Part shown: one piece after another, positions 14,459-21,397 of the stretch
Layout of the letters: every line of letters starts with the position of its first letter
Position numbering within the stretch: the stretch's first letter is position 1
Source of the DNA: a virus
Virus record (IMG/VR): IMGVR_UViG_3300048777_000035
Location: 1-26,702 of that record
Length of the DNA: 26,702 nucleotides
Strand: one strand, 5' to 3'
The notes under the pieces: generated by a model
What the model saw: only the letters and a program-made list of their open reading frames with translations
What the model was told of the DNA's origin: nothing
Database searches by the model: none
Program-made: the position numbers and the translations under genes

Positions 14459-15198
14459 TCACCACGAAAGAAACCAACCAGTTCACGAAGCTTGATGCGA
14501 TAATCGTCGCCGGTGCGAAGACATTCATGGAGGTTGGGGATGCTTTAATGAAAGTGCGTGATGCAAAACTCTACCGCGCTAAATTCGCAACGTTTGAGGA
14601 ATATACCGAGTCTCGCGGGGTGAGTATACGCCAAGCATACCGGTACATGGCGGCAGCGGAAACGGCCAAGGAATTAAAAAATGTGACAAACGTGTCACAC
14701 GACTCCGACCCTATAAACATTGAAGTAATTGAAGGTGCTTCCGAAAACGCACTAAATGAGCTGGCAAAAACGGATCCTGAAAAACGCGCAAAAGTGGCGG
14801 CTAAAGCAGCCAAAAATAACGGAGGAAAACTGACGGCCAAAGCCATCAAAGAAGCCGCCGCCGAACTCGATCACAAGGCAAAGCCAATCGTTGATGTCGA
14901 GCCTGTGAAAAAGGAACTTCCCGCGCCATCGGACAACTACGAAGGCCAGCCAGACATCCCGGACCATTACGAAGCGTCAGTGACTCCGCCAGCGCCAGCA
15001 GAGACCGAAAAGCCCATGACGCCGGGACTGTTTGAAACGACAATCCAACTCATGGAGGCGCGAATTCCAGCCGAGTTGAAAGACCGTTTGAAATACGTCT
15101 CTGTGCTTCAGCGTGCCACGGTGCGCCAGATGAAGTACGGCAAACCGGCTGAAGGGATTCTTTCAAACCTCGACGCCTACACCAGCAAGGCGGCATGA
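14437..15198 (+). CDS. ParB-like phage DNA-binding protein
   Basis: 253 residues. After MTNTIETLTTKETNQFTKL come a helical segment 'FMEVGDALMKVRDAKLYRAK' and 'FATFEEYTESRGVSIRQAYR' (about 50-69), then YMAAAETAKEL. This 'tFEeY...rgvs.r.AYR...aA' block is the helix-turn-helix typical of phage ParB/KorB-like proteins found near DNA methyltransferase genes. A second helical zone (about 100-150, 'LAKTDPEKRAKVAAKAAKNN') is followed by a Pro/Glu-rich linker and a C-terminal helical part. It may bind phage sites and regulate or guide modification. AAAGG lies 5 bases before the ATG. It is flanked by the direct repeat, so recombination could delete it. Confidence 0.6.
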   Translation: MTNTIETLTTKETNQFTKLDAIIVAGAKTFMEVGDALMKVRDAKLYRAKFATFEEYTESRGVSIRQAYRYMAAAETAKELKNVTNVSHDSDPINIEVIEGASENALNELAKTDPEKRAKVAAKAAKNNGGKLTAKAIKEAAAELDHKAKPIVDVEPVKKELPAPSDNYEGQPDIPDHYEASVTPPAPAETEKPMTPGLFETTIQLMEARIPAELKDRLKYVSVLQRATVRQMKYGKPAEGILSNLDAYTSKAA

Positions 15199-15344
15199 AT
15201 GAGTTGGCTTTATTCGCGGGCAATGGTGGCGGCATTCTTGGAGGAAAACTCCTTGGATGGAGAACAGTGCCGATTGGTGAAGCGACACCAAGCCTCCGTT
15301 CTTCATCGCAGTTGAACAGCCAACCGGCAGACCTGAGAGTTTAA
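15195..15344 (+). pseudogene. Truncated DNA methyltransferase start fused to repeat copy 2
   Basis: ATGA overlap with the ParB-like gene opens MNELALFAGNGGGILGGK and LLGWRTV, which matches the first 25 residues of a C5 cytosine methyltransferase (motif I, FAGxGGG). At 15268 it runs into the second copy of the direct repeat, so the next 24 residues (PIGEATPSL to PADLRV) are the repeated leader read in frame, then stop. The catalytic part is absent. It differs at DNA level from the complete methyltransferase at 15650, so it is the remnant of another gene rather than a simple duplication. Confidence 0.7.
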
Positions 15345-15372
15345 GGCAATATGACAAATACAATCGAAACAC
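15268..15372 (+). repeat. Direct repeat, copy 2 (recombined)
   Basis: 105 bases identical to 14353-14458 apart from one deleted A. Its left edge cuts the methyltransferase start after GWRTV. Its right edge, after the seven ParB-like codons MTNTIET, joins sequence leading into the endonuclease VII-like gene. Both edges are abrupt, which marks a recombination product. The duplicated start continues out of phase as a 59-codon frame (15351-15530) that shadows the nuclease gene. Confidence 0.95.
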
Positions 15373-15388
15373 CGCAGCGATCTTTCTC

Positions 15389-15640
15389 ATGGAAAAGGCA
15401 AATGGAAAATGTATGGCTTGCGGGACACCATTCTCCACTGGAAGATTTAGGAGAAACTGCGACCATTGCCACTCGACAAAAAAAGTGCGCGGATTTGTAT
15501 GCACCAGATGTAATTCCGTGCTTGGACTAATTAACGACGATGAAACAATCCTCGCCATGCTCCAAAAATACATCACCGAATCCAGAACCATTGAACTGCA
15601 CAATGGAGGAACTGCAAAAATACATATCGTTATTAAATGA
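15389..15640 (+). CDS. Endonuclease VII-like recombination nuclease
   Basis: 83 residues. The order CMACGTPF (C8, C11), NCDHCHSTKKVRGFVCTRCN (about 28-47) and SVLGLINDDETILAML is that of the phage T4 endonuclease VII family, which cuts branched DNA and mismatches using a zinc-bound HNH-like site with the DHCH motif. The domain usually has more sequence before the first CxxC. Here the frame is open upstream (AAIFLMEKANGKC) to about the edge of the repeat, so the N-terminus may have been lost by the recombination. The start ATG 15389 is the first available. It lies 9 bases before the C5 methyltransferase. Confidence 0.75.
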   Translation: MEKANGKCMACGTPFSTGRFRRNCDHCHSTKKVRGFVCTRCNSVLGLINDDETILAMLQKYITESRTIELHNGGTAKIHIVIK

Positions 15641-15649
15641 AGGATATTT

Positions 15650-16456
15650 ATGCAAAAACTTAGAACCTTGCATCTCTTCGCTGGAGCGGGAGGAGGGATA
15701 CTTGGCGACATCCTGCTTGGACACCAACCAATCTGCGCCGTTGAGATTGACCCCTATTGCCAGCAAGTCTTACACGCTCGGCAGAAAGACGGTTTGCTTC
15801 CATGGTTTCCCATTTTTGCGGATGTCAAAGAGTTCGATGGAAAACCTTGGAGAGGAAAAGTTGATGTCATATGCGGAGGATTTCCATGCCAGGATATTAG
15901 CATCGCCGCAAACTCAGGTGGAGGAGGTGTCGGAATTACAGGGGAGCGATCAGGGTTGTGGAGTGAAATGGGGAGAATCATTTGCGAAGTTGGACCAAGA
16001 TACGTTCTTGTGGAAAACTCACCAATGCTTACTAGCAGGGGGCTTGGAACCGTTCTGCGAGACCTGGCCCGAATGGGGTATGATGCAGAATGGGGAATGT
16101 TTTGCGCGACCGATACCGGCTTGGATCACCAGCGGAAAAGGATTTTCATATATGCCCACCATTACAAAGACTCAAATAATCGAGCCGTTGGAACCTCAAA
16201 CGAAAATCAACAGCAAAGGGCGAATAAGAAAAATCGCAAAGACTGGAACAGAAGGTTCGATAAGCTGGGCGCTTTGGGTGTTACTGCACGGGCTCAATCC
16301 TATGCCGAAGGCCGCCGAATATTTTATGGGGTGGCCAATGGAATGGACCGCATTGCAGCCATTGGGAATGGACAAGTTCCAGATGTGGTATCGCTCGCAT
16401 GGAAAACTTTAGCCAACTATGAGCATTCACACCATCGCCGCCGAGATCACCCGTAG
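15650..16456 (+). CDS. DNA cytosine-C5 methyltransferase
   Basis: 268 residues, complete. Motif I LFAGAGGG (9-16), motif IV GGFPCQDIS with catalytic C80, motif VI VLVENS (119-124; the usual ENV is ENS here), motif VIII-like GLDHQRKRIF (157-166), and motif X IGNGQVP (238-244). The segment between VIII and X (about 170-230), where target recognition sits, is short and basic. Length fits small phage enzymes. It transfers methyl from S-adenosylmethionine to C5 of cytosine, probably protecting phage DNA from host restriction. AAGGAT lies 6 bases before the ATG. The gene shares its DNA with a +1-frame ORF along most of its length, and its end overlaps the next gene by 38 bases. Confidence 0.9.
   Translation: MQKLRTLHLFAGAGGGILGDILLGHQPICAVEIDPYCQQVLHARQKDGLLPWFPIFADVKEFDGKPWRGKVDVICGGFPCQDISIAANSGGGGVGITGERSGLWSEMGRIICEVGPRYVLVENSPMLTSRGLGTVLRDLARMGYDAEWGMFCATDTGLDHQRKRIFIYAHHYKDSNNRAVGTSNENQQQRANKKNRKDWNRRFDKLGALGVTARAQSYAEGRRIFYGVANGMDRIAAIGNGQVPDVVSLAWKTLANYEHSHHRRRDHP
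15864..16412 (+). CDS. Long +1-frame ORF embedded in the C5 methyltransferase gene
   Basis: This frame has no stop from 15540 to 16412 (290 codons). The part from ATG 15864 (182 residues) looks protein-like: MSYAEDFHARILASPQ, CGVKWGESFAKLDQDTFLWK, CETWPEWGMMQNGECF and FMGWPMEWTALQPLGMDKFQ. It is rich in Trp. I recall database proteins with the same 'WKT...ETWP.WG.M.NGEC....MGWP.GWT.L.PL..DKF' pattern, some annotated as methyltransferase-associated, so it may be a real overlapping family. Equally the resemblance may arise because conserved methyltransferase DNA always translates this way. No recognised domain gives a function. Confidence 0.4.
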   Translation: MSYAEDFHARILASPQTQVEEVSELQGSDQGCGVKWGESFAKLDQDTFLWKTHQCLLAGGLEPFCETWPEWGMMQNGECFARPIPAWITSGKGFSYMPTITKTQIIEPLEPQTKINSKGRIRKIAKTGTEGSISWALWVLLHGLNPMPKAAEYFMGWPMEWTALQPLGMDKFQMWYRSHGKL

Positions 16457-16718
16457 ATTACCAGAACTGGCCAAGGATTCATCGGTGAATGCCGAGACGG
16501 TGATTTATAACCTGCTCAATCAGTCTGACAAGCCAGAACCGAGTGCAGATTACGCATGCTTGATGCACATGAGCTTATCCTGTCCGCAATGCACTCAGGA
16601 CATGCGGACGATGATCGACGCGCTACAGGCCATTTGTGCGCGGGGAAACAACGAAACCACCTCAATAGCATCGGCAGCATTGAAAGAGATTCGTAAGGCA
16701 TCCTTTGACAAGTCTTAA
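16419..16718 (+). CDS. Unknown small protein, 99 residues
   Basis: Starts MSIHTIAAEITRRLPELAKD, overlapping the methyltransferase end by 38 bases. Predicted mostly helical. A Cys pair in LSCPQCTQD (about 54-57), with further Cys at 46 and 73, could bind metal but is not a clear zinc ribbon. The tail is 'SAALKEIRKASFDKS'. The function is not recognised. Confidence 0.55.
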   Translation: MSIHTIAAEITRRLPELAKDSSVNAETVIYNLLNQSDKPEPSADYACLMHMSLSCPQCTQDMRTMIDALQAICARGNNETTSIASAALKEIRKASFDKS

Positions 16719-16744
16719 TAAAATTGCCATAATCGTACTACAGA

Positions 16745-17251
16745 ATGATAAACGATTGCTTCATCGAATCAGGATATGACAACGGCGAACAAGTGGCTGT
16801 TGAATCAGGACGCGAACGTTCGGAGATGTTGGAAAAGTTTAGGGCCGACTTCCATTGTTCAACAGAGTCAGCCTTGGAATACCTTGAATGGTTTGAAGAA
16901 AATTGGAGCAGCCCGGTTGCTGGGCGATCGACAGAACGGAGCGGGGACAAATCACTTTTGATAAAAGCTTCCCTCGTGGATATTGCACTGGTGTTGGTTT
17001 CCTTCAAACCGAAAGACGCCTATTTTGGAATCCGCAATTTGCTTTGGACGCTGGATGATCCTAGCATTGATGATGCGTTAAACCATGAGACTCCTGCCGA
17101 CTGGTGGCCGATGACAGGCAAGTCCAAATATATGAGCTACAAAAGGGCAGCGGAGATTGCCAAGCGGTTGGGGCAGCCAAAACGGAAAGACCAACGGAGC
17201 GAGAAAGCTTGCAAGAAAATGTCAGAGACCAGGATAAAACAACTCAAATGA
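16745..17251 (+). CDS. Unknown protein, 168 residues
   Basis: Starts MINDCFIESGYDNGEQ and includes a helical part 'ESALEYLEWFEENWSSPV', a hydrophobic stretch LVDIALVLVSF, then a basic C-terminal part 'KYMSYKRAAEIAKRLGQPKR' that reads like a helix-turn-helix or RNA/DNA-binding helix. It ends in an ATGA overlap with the next gene (ATG 17248). No family was recognised. The basic end and its position among DNA-modifying genes allow, but do not show, nucleic-acid binding. Confidence 0.55.
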   Translation: MINDCFIESGYDNGEQVAVESGRERSEMLEKFRADFHCSTESALEYLEWFEENWSSPVAGRSTERSGDKSLLIKASLVDIALVLVSFKPKDAYFGIRNLLWTLDDPSIDDALNHETPADWWPMTGKSKYMSYKRAAEIAKRLGQPKRKDQRSEKACKKMSETRIKQLK

Positions 17252-17901
17252 CCACAACAAACACAAACCTACCGACGGCAGATCAAGACATAGCTCACCA
17301 TCGGGAACTCGAATTGCGCGAGGCCGCGAGTTTGCGGAAAGAAGTCTGCCGAACCATTGGAAACTTCCGGGCGGAGGCCAAAGCATTCGGTCACAAAACA
17401 ATCAGCATCATTAATGAGGCTCGCGGGATTGGATTCTTGATTCTTAAATCGGTAGAGGCGTTGCCGGGGAAGAAGATGACAATCGACTTTTGGAAGCAAC
17501 AACAAAACCTATACCGCGATCAACACGGGCAACCGATATTGCTCGAGCAGTTGGAATGGTTCATGAAGGTGGCACGGGATAACCCAGAACCGGTGGAAGA
17601 CATTCAGCGGGCGCTTTCATATCGCAAAGATATTGTCACTCAAGGCAATTTCCAGTTGGAATCAGACACGCCCGGAATGCACATTGCCGAGCCGAAAAAC
17701 AATTTCAATTCACTGCAAAATCTCCTATTCAAAGCAACGAATGAATTGCGGCAAATAATCATCGGGCTTGAGGCCGATCAAGAACATTTTGGGCCGGTGA
17801 AAGGATGGAATGCCGAGCGGAAACAGATTGTGCTTTTGAAAGTGCAACCGTTGAAAGAGTCGATTGACAGCCTTTATTTGGAACTGAATGAGGGGATATG
17901 A
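17248..17901 (+). CDS. Unknown helical protein, 217 residues
   Basis: ATG 17248 overlaps the previous stop. The frame is open back to 17104, but that part lies over the neighbour. The protein is largely helical: 'AASLRKEVCRTIGNFRAEAK', then 'INEARGIGFLILKSVEALPG' (about 53-72), 'QLEWFMKVARDNPEPVEDIQ', and a C-terminal region 'FKATNELRQIIIGLEADQEH'. The EARGIG...ILK block loosely recalls DUF3102-type phage proteins, too weakly to name. It ends by ATGA overlap with the next gene. It is probably a cytoplasmic DNA-associated accessory protein. Confidence 0.6.
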   Translation: MTTTNTNLPTADQDIAHHRELELREAASLRKEVCRTIGNFRAEAKAFGHKTISIINEARGIGFLILKSVEALPGKKMTIDFWKQQQNLYRDQHGQPILLEQLEWFMKVARDNPEPVEDIQRALSYRKDIVTQGNFQLESDTPGMHIAEPKNNFNSLQNLLFKATNELRQIIIGLEADQEHFGPVKGWNAERKQIVLLKVQPLKESIDSLYLELNEGI

Positions 17902-18122
17902 TTTCATTTTCTCCAATCGAACGCTTCGGGCCAATCTCACATTACGAGCCGCAAGGTATCCGCATGTTTAGTTGCGGTGCAAACTGTGAGGTAATGTATT
18001 GCACCGATCCTACGAGCTGCTTTAAGGATTGGGTGCTCTATAAGCATCCAGACGGGCAATGGGTATCACTGCGTAAGGCGACGGACGTGGATAAGAATGT
18101 TTTTGGAATTCCATTGGCTTGA
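17898..18122 (+). CDS. Unknown small Cys-rich protein, 74 residues
   Basis: ATGA overlap with the preceding gene, and GAGGGGAT directly upstream gives a good ribosome site. The protein has four Cys in SCGANCEVMYCTDPTSC (about 25-41), which may form a small metal site, then DWVLYKHPDGQWVSLRK. It is probably a small beta-rich fold. It lies just before the packaging genes. No family was recognised. Confidence 0.6.
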   Translation: MISFSPIERFGPISHYEPQGIRMFSCGANCEVMYCTDPTSCFKDWVLYKHPDGQWVSLRKATDVDKNVFGIPLA

Positions 18123-18128
18123 GCATAA

Positions 18129-18971
18129 ATGCCACGAACAATCACACAGGCGAAAGGACGCAACAAATCGTCTCGCAAAGAACTGTCACCGGAAGAACAG
18201 CAGGCTAAAGACTTGCTTGCCCGTCACACAGTTCTTTACAAGAAATGGAAAAAAGGTTGCGCGACAAAGGGAGATATTCGTGAGCTAACCGAATGTGGAT
18301 TCTTAGGGAATGGTAATGGAAAAGGAATGGTGCCTGACGTTGATTTGTGCGAGTCTCTTGCATCACTCGCGACGCGGTTACACTTGCATTATCTGAATGC
18401 GGACAAAACGTCTAAACTGAAATCGGAGATCAACCAACAGACGATCAACGATTGGCGTCACGGTAAACGGCTTGGGATTGATAACACTCCGCCGCCAGCA
18501 TCGGTGCACGGCTACGTGGGCAATCGATGGTCGTTGCGGGATTGGATAGCTTGGTTCGATGCTCATCTCTGGAATGAATGGAAACGCGAAGCGCCAGGAG
18601 AATCAACGCATCCGGCAGCAATAGATTTGGAAACATTTCGCCGCCAGCGAGAATTTGAACGGCTTGAGCATGAGAAATGGGAGGAAGAAAAAGAGCGCGG
18701 GAAATTCATTTCCGTAGTTGAAGCGCAGAAAGTGGCTAACGGAATTGTGAACCAGCTTTGCAACTGGTTTAGGACGGAGGCGGAAACAAAACGGATACCG
18801 CGATGGCAGGAGCTTTGCCGAGAGATTTTAATCACGCCAGAACAGACTGCTAAGATACTTGAATTTGAGCGGCAGTTGGGAATATCAATGGTGGATACGA
18901 TTGATTATAAATGCGCGGAGTCGGCGAAAGTTGGAGAGAAAACAATGCAGGAACAAATAAAAAAACTATGA
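18129..18971 (+). CDS. Probable terminase small subunit
   Basis: 280 residues, placed two small genes before the GpA-type large terminase, where lambda has Nu1. The N-terminal third is basic. The segment 'SEINQQTINDWRHGKRLGID' (about 98-117) resembles a DNA-binding helix-turn-helix, followed by VGNRWSLRDWIAWFDAH. A charged coiled-coil zone (about 160-196, 'EFERLEHEKWEEEKERGKF') leads to 'VAQKVANGIV'-like helices and 'LCNWFRTEAETKRIPRWQEL'. Small terminases recognise the packaging site and stimulate the large subunit. The assignment rests on position and architecture, not on a clear family match. Confidence 0.5.
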   Translation: MPRTITQAKGRNKSSRKELSPEEQQAKDLLARHTVLYKKWKKGCATKGDIRELTECGFLGNGNGKGMVPDVDLCESLASLATRLHLHYLNADKTSKLKSEINQQTINDWRHGKRLGIDNTPPPASVHGYVGNRWSLRDWIAWFDAHLWNEWKREAPGESTHPAAIDLETFRRQREFERLEHEKWEEEKERGKFISVVEAQKVANGIVNQLCNWFRTEAETKRIPRWQELCREILITPEQTAKILEFERQLGISMVDTIDYKCAESAKVGEKTMQEQIKKL

Positions 18972-19243
18972 AACCAAAACACACACCATTAACGGAAGAA
19001 CAGATTCAACAAATGATGATTATATTAGTCCAAGGACTTTTATCGTCCGGTCATTATAGTCGTACTACGGAAAATGAAGCACCATATATAATAATCGCAG
19101 GAGAATCAAGCGAGTATTTATATAAAGTTGTTGAAGATGCTGTCTATTTGTTAGATGATATACGAATAGCATGTAAAACTGAGGCGGAAATGGATAAATC
19201 AAATTGTGATTATCTAAACCAACGACCAGAAAGTGAACTATGA
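18968..19243 (+). CDS. Unknown AT-rich small protein, 91 residues
   Basis: ATGA overlap with the small terminase candidate. Begins MKPKHTPLTEEQIQQMMIIL and contains helices around 'SSEYLYKVVEDAVYLLDDIR'. Its DNA is visibly more AT-rich than neighbouring genes, for example around 19080-19150, and the codon choice differs (many TTA, ATA, TAT). This suggests recent acquisition. It ends by ATGA overlap with a 20-codon mini-gene. Confidence 0.55.
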   Translation: MKPKHTPLTEEQIQQMMIILVQGLLSSGHYSRTTENEAPYIIIAGESSEYLYKVVEDAVYLLDDIRIACKTEAEMDKSNCDYLNQRPESEL

Positions 19244-19302
19244 ACCTAGAAAAAGCCATTGCAGACTTGGACTTTATTAATCAGAAGATCGCAGAGTTTT
19301 AA
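19240..19302 (+). CDS. 20-residue mini-cistron coupled to the large terminase
   Basis: ATG 19240 overlaps the previous stop, and its TAA overlaps the ATG of the large terminase (TAATG at 19300-19304). The peptide MNLEKAIADLDFINQKIAEF would form one amphipathic helix. The two exact junctions suggest it exists to pass ribosomes to the terminase, which lacks a ribosome site of its own. Its product may or may not be functional. Confidence 0.5.
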   Translation: MNLEKAIADLDFINQKIAEF

Positions 19303-21380
19303 TGGATTCAACGTCCATAGCATCATCCATCATCACTGCCGCGTTCGGTTGTCGAAAGCCAACCTTTCGCGGAAGTTCGGCAGACTTCGCGCGTACGATT
19401 GAACTTGGGAATGGTTACAAGGTTCCACCCGGTAATCTGTGCCGAAATTGCCGATCCATCGGATTACAATCCTGCCGACATTTCGAGATCGATTCGGCAC
19501 GGCAACTCTGTGGGCCATTCGCGGCTTTAGATGATCCGAACGTGCGGTTGATAATGATTCAAAAAGCGGTTCAGACTTTAGGGTCACTCGCTTGGGATTT
19601 GTGGATTGAATATTTGCTGGTTCACTCTGCTTATACGCGAATCATTGTCTTTCTGGAAAGTGATCCCAAGGCGCTTACTTATTGCGATTCTCGGCTGATG
19701 GATACGCTTAAGGCTAATCCGATGATCGCGCAATACCTGCCGACTGGCGTTGACCGTTTCGGTAATTCAAAGACCGACATCAAGCTTACGAATGGAAAAT
19801 ACATTCGCGTATGCGGACTGAACGAGAGCAACGCGGCGTCACTATCTTGGGAAGTCGTAATCATCGATGAGGCATGGATACACGGATCAGACGGGCTATT
19901 GCAAAAGGCCATGGATCGCGCCAAGCAAGTAGCCGACAAGAAAATAGTCATTGTCGGCCAAGCTGGCCAGGAAGAAGAAGACGTGGACGTAATTTGGAAA
20001 CGGGTTAAGAAAATACCAGTCACGTGGACGTGCCCATTTTGCGGAGGCAAACAAAAGTTTAGCGAACGCGGGCCGAGCTTTGAACGACCAAAAGAATTTG
20101 TAGCGCTTGATCCTGATAAGATTCTGCCCGGTTCGGAGGAATGGAATCATCTTAGACCAGTGGAACGGAAAGCTAAACCGTTGCCGGGAAGTTGGGCGGG
20201 ATTACAGATTAGAAAATCGTTCGATGAAATAAAGACGCCGGATGAAATCATGGCAGCTTGCGAAGATGCTTATTTGGAGTGCTACCATTGCGGCACACAG
20301 ATGACAGACAATCCAGCGCTGCGCAATAAGCTCATGGAAAGTTACGATCAAAGCTACCGTGACGGAGATTATACTTTGCCGGGGACGGAAGTAGGATTCT
20401 GGAATCCTGAAATAGTCAGCGTGACGGTGCCATTTCGTGAGACGATGAAGGAATATGTCATCGCCAAGAAATCTCAGAAAGAGCGCGGCAACTTGATGCC
20501 GTTACGGATATTCTATCAGAGCCGTTGGGGTATCGCGTGGAATCCTAAGCTGGCAAGCCAGATGCGGCATCGCAATCAAGAAGTGTATGACACCGAACTG
20601 GCAAAGCATGATGCATGGCGGCTATTGATGATCGTGGACAATCAGAAAGAGCTGATGCAACAATGGGTAGTCGTTTATGCCGTGCAAAAGAATGGCAGCA
20701 CGAGGCAACTGTGGCGCGGCGCATTGCTTGGCTTACATGAATGCCGGAAGAAACAATTGGAGTACGGGTTAGACAAGGTGGGTAATCCAATCTTGAAAGA
20801 TCAATTCGTGTTTTTGGACGGTCAATATAAGCCGGAGGAAATATGTCAGCATATCGTGGAAAATAAATATGGTCACTGGGGGAAATTCTTCGGTGACTCA
20901 GAATGGTTCTGTTGGAATATTTTGCAAGGGTCACGGTATGAAGCGTTCGTGCATGAGGATGAAAACGATAAGCGGCTGAAGTTCATTGTCGGCGATCCAA
21001 CGAAGCGAGGATTTAAGATGGATGGGAAATATGTTGAGATCGACGTGTTTCCGTTCGCGGCCACACCGTGCGGAGAACGATTTGAAATCAATCGAGATGG
21101 CAAAGGCGTTGATACGTTATTCCTGCCACGTCAAGACGGCGAGCCGGAGGATGAAAATGAGTTGAGCTTCAACTCACAGATTTACAGCAATAAGCTGGTG
21201 GAGAGCAAAAGCTTTGAGCCGAGGGCATCAAAGATGAAATACATCCCAGTTCCGGCGAGCGCACCAGATCATTATTTTCACATTGGGCGCATGACGGAAG
21301 CTGTGAAAGAAATCTGGAAGGTAGACGGTATTTTTGCAGGACAACTTTCGACTACTCCGGCAGAAGTTCCTAAAATTTGA
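19302..21380 (+). CDS. Terminase large subunit, GpA-type
   Basis: 692 residues, close to the lambda gpA length. The N-terminal ATPase has a deviant Walker A at 'MIQKAVQTLGSLAWDLW' (K88), a 'RIIVFLESDPKALTYCDSRL' segment and Walker B VVIIDEAW (185-192), in line with the GpA family (PF05876). Zinc-like pairs CPFCGGKQ and CYHCGTQM lie further in. The C-terminal nuclease part includes LLMIVDNQKE, 'FVFLDGQY' and 'GKFFGDSEW', giving the Asp residues expected of the RNase H-like nuclease. An N-terminal Cys cluster (CRNC, SCRHF, QLC) is unusual. It drives DNA into the procapsid and cuts concatemers. A hairpin sits across its stop codon. Confidence 0.88.
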   Translation: MDSTSIASSIITAAFGCRKPTFRGSSADFARTIELGNGYKVPPGNLCRNCRSIGLQSCRHFEIDSARQLCGPFAALDDPNVRLIMIQKAVQTLGSLAWDLWIEYLLVHSAYTRIIVFLESDPKALTYCDSRLMDTLKANPMIAQYLPTGVDRFGNSKTDIKLTNGKYIRVCGLNESNAASLSWEVVIIDEAWIHGSDGLLQKAMDRAKQVADKKIVIVGQAGQEEEDVDVIWKRVKKIPVTWTCPFCGGKQKFSERGPSFERPKEFVALDPDKILPGSEEWNHLRPVERKAKPLPGSWAGLQIRKSFDEIKTPDEIMAACEDAYLECYHCGTQMTDNPALRNKLMESYDQSYRDGDYTLPGTEVGFWNPEIVSVTVPFRETMKEYVIAKKSQKERGNLMPLRIFYQSRWGIAWNPKLASQMRHRNQEVYDTELAKHDAWRLLMIVDNQKELMQQWVVVYAVQKNGSTRQLWRGALLGLHECRKKQLEYGLDKVGNPILKDQFVFLDGQYKPEEICQHIVENKYGHWGKFFGDSEWFCWNILQGSRYEAFVHEDENDKRLKFIVGDPTKRGFKMDGKYVEIDVFPFAATPCGERFEINRDGKGVDTLFLPRQDGEPEDENELSFNSQIYSNKLVESKSFEPRASKMKYIPVPASAPDHYFHIGRMTEAVKEIWKVDGIFAGQLSTTPAEVPKI

Positions 21381-21390
21381 CTAATTTTAG
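21370..21390 (+). terminator. AT-rich stem-loop at the terL stop codon
   Basis: CTAAAATT (21370-21377) and AATTTTAG (21383-21390) are perfect reverse complements with a 5-base loop that contains the TGA stop. It is followed by TTTGTG, not a T-run, so it is a weak terminator at best. It could instead limit read-through of ribosomes into the TTG-started gene at 21398, or protect the mRNA end. Confidence 0.4.
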
Positions 21391-21397
21391 TTTGTGA

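Noticed and set aside
15351-15530. 59-codon frame starting with the duplicated ParB-like start
   Set aside because: After the seven duplicated codons it is only a shadow frame of the endonuclease VII-like gene.
16776-16961. 61-codon frame inside the gene at 16745
   Set aside because: The longer frame covers the region, couples to the next gene and has a better composition.
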